From: Pestalotiopsis fici W106-1
Lineage: Eukaryota > Ascomycota > Sordariomycetes > Amphisphaeriales > Sporocadaceae
Length of the DNA: 64,000 nt
Assembly (NCBI RefSeq): GCF_000516985.1
Contig: NW_006917093.1
Span: forward strand, 1,116,001-1,180,000
Direction: 5' to 3'
Positions 26,069 through 35,547 of this stretch are shown piece after piece; positions within the stretch are counted from its first letter, which is position 1, and each line of letters starts with the position of its first letter. A program made the position numbers and the translations under genes. Below the pieces are notes generated by a model, which saw nothing but the letters and a program-made list of their open reading frames with translations, was not told the origin of the DNA and did not search any database.

Positions 26069-28826
26069 CTAGTTCTTGTATAACCGCATCGGGAACTCAT
26101 CTTCTACCGCTTTCTTCACATGAGGAGAAAAGTGAAAGACGTTTTCCATGCCCATGTGAAAGACAGTATCCAACCGGGTAAGCGCGAGACGGGTCTGGTC
26201 AAACAAGATACACTGTTCGCGTAATAGAATGACCCAACGTGCCAATAATGCCAATACATCCTTGGCGATTTCTGCCGTCGGCGCCCTGACGAGGAGAAAC
26301 AGAATGAAATTCGACATGATGCTGAAACATTCTTCGGTCCCTTTGTTTACAGTAGCCGGGTCAGCAAATAAACAGTTTCTTTGAATGGCGCTGATGTTTA
26401 CTTACAAGCATAATAAAGACTATTCCGGTCATATGATCCGAGTCGCTCCACAAAGCCCGAGATGCGTTGCATGACATTGATAGCAGCACGGTAGGTTTCC
26501 AACACGGAACCGGGGGCTTGGCCATTTGGAGTATCGCCGTCATGGCGTTGTTCTGGGGGCGGATCTATTTCATTCGCAGTCAACTTTGATGGTAGCGACC
26601 GGAGTATAGCGCGATATATCAAGACCTCAATAGTAAGATAGGCCATCTTGATATTGGTGGCCGATCCTGGATGAAAATAGTCGCGATTCTCTCGTATGTT
26701 GGATAGACTATGTGTAGTAATGTGCGATGGTAGGTCCTTTTTCCATCTCTGCAGGTCGGCCAAGAGAGAGGACCCAATACCCAGGGTCTCTTTGAAGTTA
26801 CCAGAGCATTTCCGGATAGCTGCCATGGTGTACATGCGACAGTGTAGATTGCTTGCGTGATGACTCAAATCAGCCACGAAGCGGAAGTCATAACCGAGAT
26901 GACAAAATTGGCAGGGCTCTTGCAATGCTGGTACTCGCGTAGATGATTCTTCTGAAGGTATACGGATACTATCAATGAAAAAATCATTTTCGTCCAATGG
27001 TCGGACATCCCATTGGTCTGGAGAAATGGTTTGCGGGAAACCTTGCAATAAAGTCCGCCAACTGGCCTCCGAGTACGTCACCCACCAGAGACGCCGTCGC
27101 AGCCGCTGCTCCCAAGTAGGAATGGACCAGTCCGTGCAGTCAATGTGTAGTCCTAGTTGATACGCGATATTTATGGCCGATCCCGTGAGGGACCATTCGG
27201 CCGTCTTGTTGGCTGCAGCCGCTTCGTCTCGCCTGCCTGTATGCTGCAGATATAAAAGTATAGTCTGCAGGAGGTCTAGCTGGGGCTTGTGCAAATTTTG
27301 CTGAATGCCGTCATAGGCTATACGCCAAAGATGATCAACAAGACCCGTGTTTCTTTCTGGTGAAGCACATAGGAAAGGATCGTAACGGCGGAATTGATCG
27401 GCCGAGGCGTAGATGGCTGCTAGGAGGTGAGAGGGCAGGATCTTCAAGGTCTCAGGCCGAGGCAGAAGAGTCTTTGTCTTCAACGTCAATCGACTACGTG
27501 ACAGAATGGGGAGACCGGGAAAGACGTAGCGTAAGAATCTGAAAACACTATATTAGTGAATAATCTCGAATAGCTACGAGGAAAATGTTAAAAAATTTCG
27601 TAATCGATGAGACTAGGAAACAAGCAAATAAAAAAATGAGCGATGAAAATAATTCAAGAAGGACAAAGGTTGGTACGAAGGGACTTTTATTGGTGAAAGC
27701 AAAAGGATGGGGTAAAAGAATAATTCTCTTTTTCTGGAGAGGAGCAAGGGTACTGACAATCCGACTAGACAAGATCCAACTTGAGGGTTTACAAGATCCT
27801 CCAAATTCAACGATGAATCTGGTTTAGGCGCGTTCATATCATCACCGTTCTCCAGTGTGGTTCGCTTGTTCACTATGAAGTAAGCTGGCGAATGCTCAGA
27901 GGATCGCTGCTGGGCCGACGATGTCGTCGCCTTGCTAGCTAAAACACGATACTGAAAGTGTTTGAAGTTGGAAATACCATCGGCCGGAAATCGCATGTGT
28001 TGAAGCAAATATGGGTCGAGGTCACTGGAAGGGCTCAGATAATTGGTTGTCTTGTCTTGCTGTAGTGGCACTGGGACGCGCGCCGGATAAGAGTGGCTTG
28101 TTGTATAGTACAGAGCTGTTTCGGCCGAAATTGAAGTATTCCCAGCCGGCTGAGTAGCACTCTGTCTGGGGCTTGGCAGGACGGGAGACCTTGTTGAGAA
28201 ATTCAGGAGACCAATCTCATTCTCGTTCGCTTCCACTTCTCCCACTGCAGCCGTGGGGTGCATCATCGAGCCACTTTGGTTCACGTCCCAAAGAGAGGCC
28301 AAATACCACATGTCATGGCTTGGCATCAATCTGCCGTCCAGATTTCCATCATGCGTATCACTCACTTGGGGATCCGGGCCAAGGTCTATAGTGACATTGC
28401 TGACATCTCCAGACGTGGCCATATGGGTGAATTCCCAAGGAGCATCATTGGTGCTACCATGTCCACCGTCTGATGCAGCGTCCAAGTCGCAATCTGTAGC
28501 CTCAAAACCTTCAACTATATCAGAGTCATTGGATTCCACTATCAGGTATGTGAGTGCATGCTGCAAAATATCATTGATGAAAAGGTCAACGTAGGATGAC
28601 ACTTACAAGAGCAAGTCAACGGAGACGGCTGCTGTGTACCAGTCCGCCGGCGCTTGCTAGGGGGATCATTGAAAGTGCATGCGATGCGCAGCTCAACGCA
28701 GAGGCGACAAGGGGGTTGACCTTCAAGACAACAGGCTTGTTTTCGACGCCGACAACTGTCGCATGGCCGATGGCGCTTTGACCGGTACGGTCGAGCTGAA
28801 GAGGATCCAGCTTCACGGCCGCTCAT
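26069..28826 (-). CDS. Zn2Cys6 transcription factor (cluster gene 4, probable local regulator)
   Basis: Four exons, 28826..28607, 28538..27758, 27538..26406 and 26340..26069, give 801 aa with phases that agree throughout. The zinc cluster is at residues 22-50 (Cys22, 25, 32, 40, 43, 50) with RRRK after the second Cys. A long low-complexity region follows. The middle homology domain begins at FLRYVFPGLPILSR and continues through LAAIYASADQF, NIAYQLGLH and RRRLWWVTYSEASW, typical of fungal-specific regulators. The third intron (gtcagt donor) and the last junction (YYAW-TEECFSIMS) were chosen from frame and family fit. The gene is divergent from the DUF1989/NodB gene, and the shared 460 bp carries a GGCCGATCGGCC palindrome, so autoregulation is possible (inference). 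It is the natural candidate for the factor that reads the shared boxes. Confidence 0.87.
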
Positions 28827-29286
28827 GATGGGAACAGCACTAGAACTTGGTATTCTCTATTGTAAGACGGATAGCATCTATCTGGCAAACATCCATGAGA
28901 CCGGGCAAGTCTGTTGGCCTGGCGGCCGTCCCCGATTATTATGAATGACAAGCCGATGATAAGGATGGCCGCTCAGTGGGGAAAGGCGGAGCTAGGGTCA
29001 TGGTTCCGTACTATTATAGTATTACAGGGCCTGTCCGATATGGTTCATGCTGCGGATTTGGCCGATCGGCCGTTGGGATCGGCGGGGTGATGGTTCATAC
29101 TCGACCTATAGGCGATCGGGGCATTCATTCATCCAAGAGCACCATGGAAGTTAAAAGCACTCCGCGTTTGAATGAATGGTTAGTACCGATTCTGCATGAC
29201 AAAAGATCGAGAGAAGATACGAACAGAACGGGAATTGCTCAATTGTGGACAAATCGGACATTGACGAACTCGACCCGCCTGTCAAA
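28827..29286. promoter_or_regulatory. Divergent promoter of regulator and DUF1989/NodB gene
   Basis: This 460-bp region holds the perfect 12-bp palindrome GGCCGATCGGCC at 29060-29071 and a nearby ATCGGCG at 29078-29084. A hAT-like terminal word, CAGGGCCTGTCCGATATGG, starts at 29025 and has a close match at 39496 (reported separately). Confidence 0.55.
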
Positions 29287-30921
29287 ATGGGTTCAGTCGA
29301 GACCATATCCACCAGCATTATACCTGCCCGCAAGGCCGTTGCGGTCTCTATCAAAGCAGGCCAGAGTATCAAGGTCATCAATACCTTTGGCAAGCAGGTG
29401 GTCGACTTTTGGGCATTCAACCCTCATGATGGCCACGACTATTTGTCCATGGTTCATACTCGAACTGTGTTGCTCAGCGTCGCCCTTCGCAAGGGTGATC
29501 TGCTTTACAGTACGCGGCGGAAGCCCATGCTCAAATTAGTCGAAGACACTACGCGCGGCGTCCATGACATGATCTGGTCTGCCTGCGACAGTGAGCGGTA
29601 CCGAATGCAAGGATTCGAAGGGTACCATGACAATTGTACGGATAATATGCACGCGGCCATTCACGACAATTTCCCAGCTTTCCAGATAGCCGACGACTGG
29701 GTGCCCGACCCTCTCAATCTATTTATGAATGTTGCCATTGATCATCACGGCGGTCTCGATATTCGCCCCCCAACCAGCGAGAAGGGGCAGTACGTCATTC
29801 TGGAGGCTCAGGTTGACCTCATGCTTGTGATGAGCTCCTGCCCTCAAGACTTGGCCCCCGTAAACGCCGGCCAGCCAGCCGACTGCGCTTACGAGATTCT
29901 CAATGGCTCTACTGCGCAGGGCCTGCTCGAGGCGCCGCAAGACATTCCTATGACCTTGGTCACAAGCTTTCAAAGGCCAAAGGTCAAGGTCTGTCTGTCA
30001 TTTGATTTTGATGCCGTGTCGCATTGGCTTGGTACCGGCTGTCATCCTGACAACAACATGGCCGACTACAGCTCGGGCATCTTTGCTGGGCAAGTTGGTG
30101 CGATCCGCTTGCTGAATATGCTCAAAAAGAAAAACATTGCAGACAAGGTGACATGGTTCATTCCCGGCCATACAATCGAAACCTTCCCCACGTCCGTGCA
30201 AACGGTAGCGGAATCCGGTGCCGAAATTGGTCTACATGGCTATGCACATGAAGGGATCTATCAGATGACGCCCGAGCAGGAGCGCGACGTGCTCATCAAG
30301 TGTATCGAAGTGGCCACCAAGCTGGTGGGCAAGAAGCCTCGTGGATATCGAGCACCAATGTACACGATCCGCGAAACCACGGTCAAGCTACTGCGAGAAC
30401 ATGGATTCCTCTACGACACGTCCCTCATGCATCACGATTCCCAGCCGTACTGGACGCCGGCGGACCCGCCGATACAGACCATTGACTTTTCCAAGGACGC
30501 GTCTTCGTGGCTTCAGCCTACTCCCATTACCGCGCAAGCAGAACTCAATCCACTCAAATCCGGGGATCATCCTTTGGTAGAGATACCATGTGGCTGGTAC
30601 AATGAAGATATGATGCCACTACAATACTTGCCGCATCTACCCAATAGCATGGGATATGTGTCCACCCGCGTGGTTGAGCAAATGTGGAAAGACAAATTCA
30701 TGTGGCTTTGGGAGAATGCAGCTACTACCGAAAAGAGTTTTGACACGGCCGACTTTATCTTTCCCATCCTCATGCACCCAGATACGAGTGGCATGGCCCA
30801 TATCATGGGCATGGCCGAACGGATCATCACCTGGCTGCAGTCATGGGGTGATGCCGTTGAGTTTTGCAAACACGAAGACATTGCAAGGGATTGGCTTGCG
30901 GCTCGCCATGCTGAGCTGTGA
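29287..30921 (+). CDS. DUF1989 (urea-carboxylase-associated) / NodB-type deacetylase fusion (cluster gene 5)
   Basis: Single exon, 544 aa, starting at an ATG in excellent context (AAAATGG). Residues 1 to about 215 are a DUF1989 domain: PARKAVAVSIKAGQSIKVIN, HTRTVLLSVALRKGDLLYS, and the Cys/His-rich block SACDSERYRMQGFEGYHDNC. From about residue 235 a polysaccharide-deacetylase (CE4/NodB) domain follows: LSFDFDAVSHW for the catalytic/metal Asp pair, LHGYAHEGI with the metal His pair, RGYRAPMYTI, FLYDTSLM, and FPILMHPDTSG near the end. The domain is closest in pattern to the HpPgdA-like CE4 group, which also contains bacterial cyclic imide hydrolases, so it may hydrolyse a small C-N bond rather than a polysaccharide. 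There is no signal peptide, which supports a cytosolic small-molecule role. The fusion is notable; its exact reaction is unknown. Confidence 0.85.
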   Translation: MGSVETISTSIIPARKAVAVSIKAGQSIKVINTFGKQVVDFWAFNPHDGHDYLSMVHTRTVLLSVALRKGDLLYSTRRKPMLKLVEDTTRGVHDMIWSACDSERYRMQGFEGYHDNCTDNMHAAIHDNFPAFQIADDWVPDPLNLFMNVAIDHHGGLDIRPPTSEKGQYVILEAQVDLMLVMSSCPQDLAPVNAGQPADCAYEILNGSTAQGLLEAPQDIPMTLVTSFQRPKVKVCLSFDFDAVSHWLGTGCHPDNNMADYSSGIFAGQVGAIRLLNMLKKKNIADKVTWFIPGHTIETFPTSVQTVAESGAEIGLHGYAHEGIYQMTPEQERDVLIKCIEVATKLVGKKPRGYRAPMYTIRETTVKLLREHGFLYDTSLMHHDSQPYWTPADPPIQTIDFSKDASSWLQPTPITAQAELNPLKSGDHPLVEIPCGWYNEDMMPLQYLPHLPNSMGYVSTRVVEQMWKDKFMWLWENAATTEKSFDTADFIFPILMHPDTSGMAHIMGMAERIITWLQSWGDAVEFCKHEDIARDWLAARHAEL

Positions 30922-31245
30922 GCGTAGTTGGGAAGTGGACATGACATTGAAGCTAGAAATTAGGGCGACACAAATAGAAATGAAAATAATCTGTATCTAC
31001 TAGTTTCAAAGAAGTTGCGTGCCTTCAATCTCATCTGAATAGCTCTAAATGCTGCGAAACATTCTTACGAATATGCCATGCAATCTGCGTCGCATTTGAA
31101 GAAAAAATTATGCATTGGCCTTGCGGGCAAATCGTTGAAAACCCTCAAATTGTGCAGGAAATAGCTAAAGTCACCTTATTGATAGGTCTTAAAAATGCCC
31201 CCAAAAAATTGATGATAATGATCATAATCGTAATTATTTTCTCAT
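30922..31245. other. Short convergent intergenic region
   Basis: AT-rich 3' flanks of two convergent genes. I see nothing else in it. Confidence 0.6.
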
Positions 31246-32567
31246 TTAAAACTTCACTAGTCTGCCAGCCTTACGGTACACTTCTTCCTCGAACGCTTTG
31301 ATGAGATACTGAACCTTTGGGTCGGACGGCGGCATTATCTGCAGCCCCAATACACCATAGACTCCTGCCGCTCGATCGATGAACTTGAACAAATATTAAA
31401 AAATCAGTACTCTGGGCAATTCTGGGATGGACTTGTTCATTCTGTTGCACACTATGCAATGGACGAGAAGAAAGACTGACATACCCAAAATAGATTTACT
31501 GCGCCGCTCCAGGTGAGCGTATTTCGTCGCCGGAATGCATGTGAGTCGCCATCAATCAATAAGCCCCCTAGACTCCAACTATACTCTCCGGTGGAAGGAA
31601 TGTCACCGACTGTCCATTCTGCGGCTTGGATCTTGTCCAACAGCATTGTTCTGGGGCCCAACGACAAGTGCGGCTCAAACATCAGGGCAGCAGTCTCGGG
31701 CTTGAGCAAGACTCCATCATCCATCAAAAGTGAGCGCAGGACTTTTGCAAAGTCAGGGATACTCATGACCAAGCCCTGACCACCATGACACTCCGTGAGA
31801 CCTGTAGTAAACGTGGGCCTCCCATGGTCATGTGAGAGCTGCCCATCCACTGGAGAATATGCAGCCATGGGCACATCAGGCCGGGCCCAGAAACTCGCAG
31901 TGGCCATCCCGAGCGGCGAAAATATGTGTTGCTGGAAGTACTGTTCCAAAGTCAACCCAGTGACTTTCTCAATGACTTGTCCCATGCGATCGATGCCCGG
32001 CCCGTATGACCAGCCCTCGCCGGGCTCGAATGAAAGCGGTAAACCGAAGCTGTCGTCCACGGTACCCGAGCCGCTCGTATCTTGACCTTTGCATCGCTTG
32101 TAGTCATTGAGCCGGGCGTCCACGACGGGATAGGCGGCCCCAGATGTGTGTGTAAGAAGCTTATTCACCGTTATGGAGTTTCTGCGCTTGTGCAGGAGTG
32201 GCGATCCATTGGCATCAAAACCATCAAGAACCTCTATTCGTGCAAAGGTTGGGATGAGATCCTCGACATTTTGGTCAAGCTTCAGAACCTCCTTTTCCAC
32301 TAGCTGAAGCGTCGCGATAATAGTGATCAACTTTGTAAGCGATGCAATCTCCAGTTTCGCTTCCTTGACGTATTGCGCACTAGACCCGCTAATGGCTTGT
32401 GACCAGTCCAGGGCGCCTATCCAGTAAATTGTTCAGTATCATGCACGCATGAGGAGGTCATTTCTTTTTCTCTCCGGGCAAGACTGACCATCTGCGCTTT
32501 GCGCGTACAAAATAGCACCCGGAATCAAACCGGTGCTCACCGCGTCCCTTAGCAACTGATCAAACAT
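31246..32567 (-). CDS. Beta-lactamase-fold serine hydrolase (class C / esterase VIII / LovD-like) (cluster gene 6)
   Basis: Exons 32567..32489, 32416..31485 and 31383..31246 give 382 aa. The SxxK nucleophile motif is Ser52-LT-Lys55 (IASLTKLIT). LTHTSG (114-119) is conserved in the family, and the second catalytic residue is Tyr164 in GWSYGPGID. The last exon adds the typical C-terminus (NLFW-FIDRAAGVYGVLGLQI, then PPSDPKVQ). These proteins are esterases, lactonases, transesterases or amidohydrolases; true beta-lactamase activity is not implied. No signal peptide is seen. I chose the ATG at 32567, where the protein begins MFDQLLRDAV like its relatives. An in-frame ATG at 32747 would add 60 residues without family likeness and run through the repeated promoter boxes. 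In the cluster it could open the ester or lactone made by the Baeyer-Villiger enzyme (inference). Confidence 0.87.
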
Positions 32568-32918
32568 GGCTCGTCGATTGTTTAGACTGTATTGCAAAAT
32601 CTTACAATCCAGAGCAAAATGCACTAGTTTGAGATTGGCTATGACTATATGACAATGGCAAGGATCCAATGGCCAGGGCTGAATACATTCTTCTTGGGCG
32701 CAGTTTCGATGTTCATGCTGTGGGCAGGCACGTAGTTTGTCGGCCATTCTCGGCCATCAAAGAATGGGCGAGGACCCAGCAAGTCTTGGCCGAAGATGGC
32801 CGATGTGTCCATCTGTTCCAATGGAATATATTGAACATCTCCGAAAGCGAGAGCGAAAGAAATGAATACTAACGTGAGCCTCAATAAAAAAAATTCGCCG
32901 TCAACTAACACACACAAA
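32568..32918. promoter_or_regulatory. Divergent promoter with four TCGGCC boxes
   Basis: The region is shared by the serine hydrolase and the Dabb gene. TCGGCC occurs at 32740 and 32750, and GGCCGA at 32788 and 32798. Each pair is a direct repeat with exactly 10-bp spacing, and the two pairs point in opposite directions. It is the densest set of the shared cluster word in the window. Confidence 0.6.
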
Positions 32919-33440
32919 ATGACTGTCACGCATGTTGTCTCGTTCCAGTTCAAACCGGGATCTACTCCCACACTGGTCAAGGTGAGCATCACGCAATTTC
33001 AAATCCACCCTTACCACATGTCATGGTAGAGAGAAACTGTATCCTCCAAATTGATGTTTTTTTGGACCCTGACAAGCTATAGGAGCTGGTAGATAGAATG
33101 CTCGCATTAAAGGAGACTTGTCGCCACCCTCAGACTGGCCAACCTTACATTTTGTCGGTCACTGGAGGCCGTGACAACTCGGTCCAAGGTCTACAGGTAT
33201 GTCAAATCATTTTGGTGTTCCAAACATTAGAATACAATATTGGAAATCTTTTCATCTGACAAAACATAGAATGGCCTGACTCATGTATTTGTTCTCAACT
33301 TCGAGAGCAGAGAGGACCGCGACTATTATGCTCTGAAAGATCCTGTTCATCTTGAATTTGTACAGTGGAGTGATGCAGTTTTAAGTCGTGTTATTGCCGT
33401 TGACTACATAGATGGAGAGTTTGGCGACCATCTGGTTTGA
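32919..33440 (+). CDS. Dabb-family (stress-responsive A/B barrel) protein (cluster gene 7)
   Basis: Three short exons, 32919..32981, 33083..33196 and 33270..33440, give 115 aa. The start MTVTHVVSFQFKPGSTP, the centre RMLALKETCRHPQTG then PYILSVTGGRDNS, and the end THVFVLNFESREDRDYYAL then DPVHLEFVQ follow the Dabb (dimeric alpha-beta barrel) family closely over its full length. Members are small dimers. Most are uncharacterised, but the fold includes cyclases such as olivetolic acid cyclase and proteins in catabolic clusters. All three exons fit in phase and the introns have GT..AG borders. No long open frame marks this gene, so it is easily overlooked. It is divergent from the serine hydrolase. 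Confidence 0.88.
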
Positions 33441-33999
33441 AAAGTTGTTTAGCATGAATATATCGTACTCTTTGGTCACACATCAGACTACTATTTTCCT
33501 TGCACAGTCTCGCCCATACTGAGACACCTTAACTTTGCGAATGACTTAATTACATGTGTTAGAATCGACTGGGAAAGAGTTAATGCAGTCTCATTTTGGA
33601 TACGATGCATGCCTTCGGAGTCAAGGCCAGCGTAAGGACTGTTCTGTTGGAAAAACCTCACATATTCGCCTAGAGTGCCGAAACCAAAGATATGTGCTTC
33701 TTAGTAATAAGATACGGACGAGCGGCCGATCACACCGCACAGCAAAGTCGCGTTTGATTGCAAGCCAACCTTGGGTGAAAGTCTCCGCACCAGTAGCAGG
33801 CAAGGTAGGGTCGCAATAAGCGACGCAAGTGCATCATGCAGCTTACATCGGCCGATCAACGACGCAACACGCTATCGGCCGACTAGCCCTCCTCCATCGA
33901 AGTAACCATCTAGGTTTGAAGAACTACAGCAACAACATCGAGACATAATTATGATGACATTCGCACGGAAATGTCTGTGAGAGAGCAAATCATCTCATA
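33441..33999 (+). promoter_or_regulatory. Upstream region of the first P450 with palindromic TCGGCCGA boxes
   Basis: CGGCCGAT is at 33723-33730, the perfect 10-bp palindrome ATCGGCCGAT at 33847-33856, and TCGGCCGA at 33875-33882. The last two lie about 120-150 bp before the ATG, with centres 27 bp apart. These are the best palindromic forms of the cluster-wide word. Confidence 0.6.
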
Positions 34000-35547
34000 A
34001 TGGCTCTTCAGCAAGTACTCGCAGACATCTCATTGCCCATGGGGGCTCAAATGATCATAATATTTGCCGCCACTCTTGTTCTCTATACACTTGGCAAGAT
34101 TGTCTATCGACTGAGCAGCCTTCATCCCCTCTCCAGCGTTCCTGGCCCGTGGATTGCCCGGATCACGGACCTCCAGCTGCAATGGCATGCGTATATGGGC
34201 GACGAGGGCCAGTACGTGCATTCGCTGCACGTCAAGTATGGCCCGACTGTGCGCATCGGAACCGAGTCTGTCGATTTCGTTGATGCTGGTGTGATTCATC
34301 CCATCTACGTGCAAAAGGGTGGATTCGCGAAAGCCAAGTACTACCAAAACTTCGACATTGACGGCCACGCATCTATATTCAGTCACACTGATGCCGGGGC
34401 CAGAGCGGCGCGGGCCAAGGTGGTGCTCCCGCTATTCAGCGCTGCAAGCATTCGGCAGAACTCAAAACCTTTTACTGATGGGTTTCATCGGTTTCTGGTC
34501 GATCTAAAGGCGAGAAAGGCATCTGGAAGTGCCAACGTCCTGGATTGCGCACGTCAAATGTCTATCGAGGCCGTGACCGAGTATCTCTTTGACATTCGTT
34601 ATGGGTCCTCGCAAAATGATCCGAGCGAATTGAAAGTCCAGCCCGCAGGGAAAGCGCCTGCGCCCAGACTGTCGGCCAGCGCACTGGTGGATGCCTTTAT
34701 TTCGACAGCCCGCTTCTGGTATTTCGCACCTTGGTTGTATCAGCTTGCTGAAACAATTGAGGGCCTGGTATTGCCCAATCCGTCAATCAAAATCAGCGCC
34801 GAGGTGGTCGATGAATACCTAGACCGGATTATTGCCTTTGCCCAGGCAAACATCAAGCAGACAAAAGATGTTTCTTCATCAAACAGCTACCCGGGCCGCC
34901 TTCTGCTCGCCGGATTCTCGCCGTCCGAGGTGCACGCCCAGTGCAAGGACATCATCTTTGCGGCCACCGACACGATTGGCATGAACTTGGGCACCTTGTG
35001 CTTCATGCTTGCCAAGCACCCAGATGTTTACAATAAGCTGCGCGCCGAAGTCGTGTCTGCCACCATCACCAAGAGCGAAGACCTTCAGCAGCTCCCCGTC
35101 CTCAACGGCGTGATACGGGAAACGCTGCGCCTGAGTCTGACCAATCCCTGCCGCCTGCCGCGCGAAGTCCCCGCTGGTGGTTGGCAGCATAACGGCATAT
35201 TCTACCCCGCTGGTACTGTTGTTTCCGTATCCATGATGGAGATGCACTTTTTGGAGGATGTGTACCCAGAGGCGCACTCATTCAAACCTGAGCGCTGGGC
35301 CAATGCGACTGAAGAGATGCACAGGTGTAATATGACCTTTGGACTAGGAGGAAGGCAATGTATCGCCAAGACCATGTCCATGTTTGATTTGCATGAGGTT
35401 GCCTTTCAAATGGTGCAGGAGGATATTCTTGCAGGCTCAACAGTGACGCAAGATCGTATCGAGATATATGAAGGGTTTGCGGCGAAAGTCAAGGGCGGAG
35501 CCATCAAGCTAGTTTGGCCAGAGGCAGGGGAGATGACCCAAGTATAA
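34000..35547 (+). CDS. Cytochrome P450 (cluster gene 8)
   Basis: Intronless, 515 aa. The N-terminal hydrophobic anchor (about residues 15-37) is followed by HPLSSVPGPWIARITDLQLQ, a typical Pro-rich hinge. The I-helix oxygen-binding region is IIFAATDTIGMN, the ExxR motif is ETLR, the PERW segment is present, and the haem loop is FGLGGRQCIA with Cys454 as the iron ligand. The residue two after the Cys is Ala rather than the usual Gly, which is tolerated in some fungal families. It would be an ER-bound monooxygenase needing cytochrome P450 reductase. Lack of introns sets it apart from the second P450. It carries the strongest shared promoter boxes, so it probably acts with genes 1-7, perhaps making the first hydroxylation (inference). 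Confidence 0.9.
   Translation: MALQQVLADISLPMGAQMIIIFAATLVLYTLGKIVYRLSSLHPLSSVPGPWIARITDLQLQWHAYMGDEGQYVHSLHVKYGPTVRIGTESVDFVDAGVIHPIYVQKGGFAKAKYYQNFDIDGHASIFSHTDAGARAARAKVVLPLFSAASIRQNSKPFTDGFHRFLVDLKARKASGSANVLDCARQMSIEAVTEYLFDIRYGSSQNDPSELKVQPAGKAPAPRLSASALVDAFISTARFWYFAPWLYQLAETIEGLVLPNPSIKISAEVVDEYLDRIIAFAQANIKQTKDVSSSNSYPGRLLLAGFSPSEVHAQCKDIIFAATDTIGMNLGTLCFMLAKHPDVYNKLRAEVVSATITKSEDLQQLPVLNGVIRETLRLSLTNPCRLPREVPAGGWQHNGIFYPAGTVVSVSMMEMHFLEDVYPEAHSFKPERWANATEEMHRCNMTFGLGGRQCIAKTMSMFDLHEVAFQMVQEDILAGSTVTQDRIEIYEGFAAKVKGGAIKLVWPEAGEMTQV

Noticed and set aside
32568..32747. Longer start (ATG 32747) for the beta-lactamase-fold hydrolase
   Set aside because: The extra 60 residues are Cys/His-rich without family likeness, and they run into the repeated promoter boxes. 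The ATG at 32567 begins the conserved sequence.
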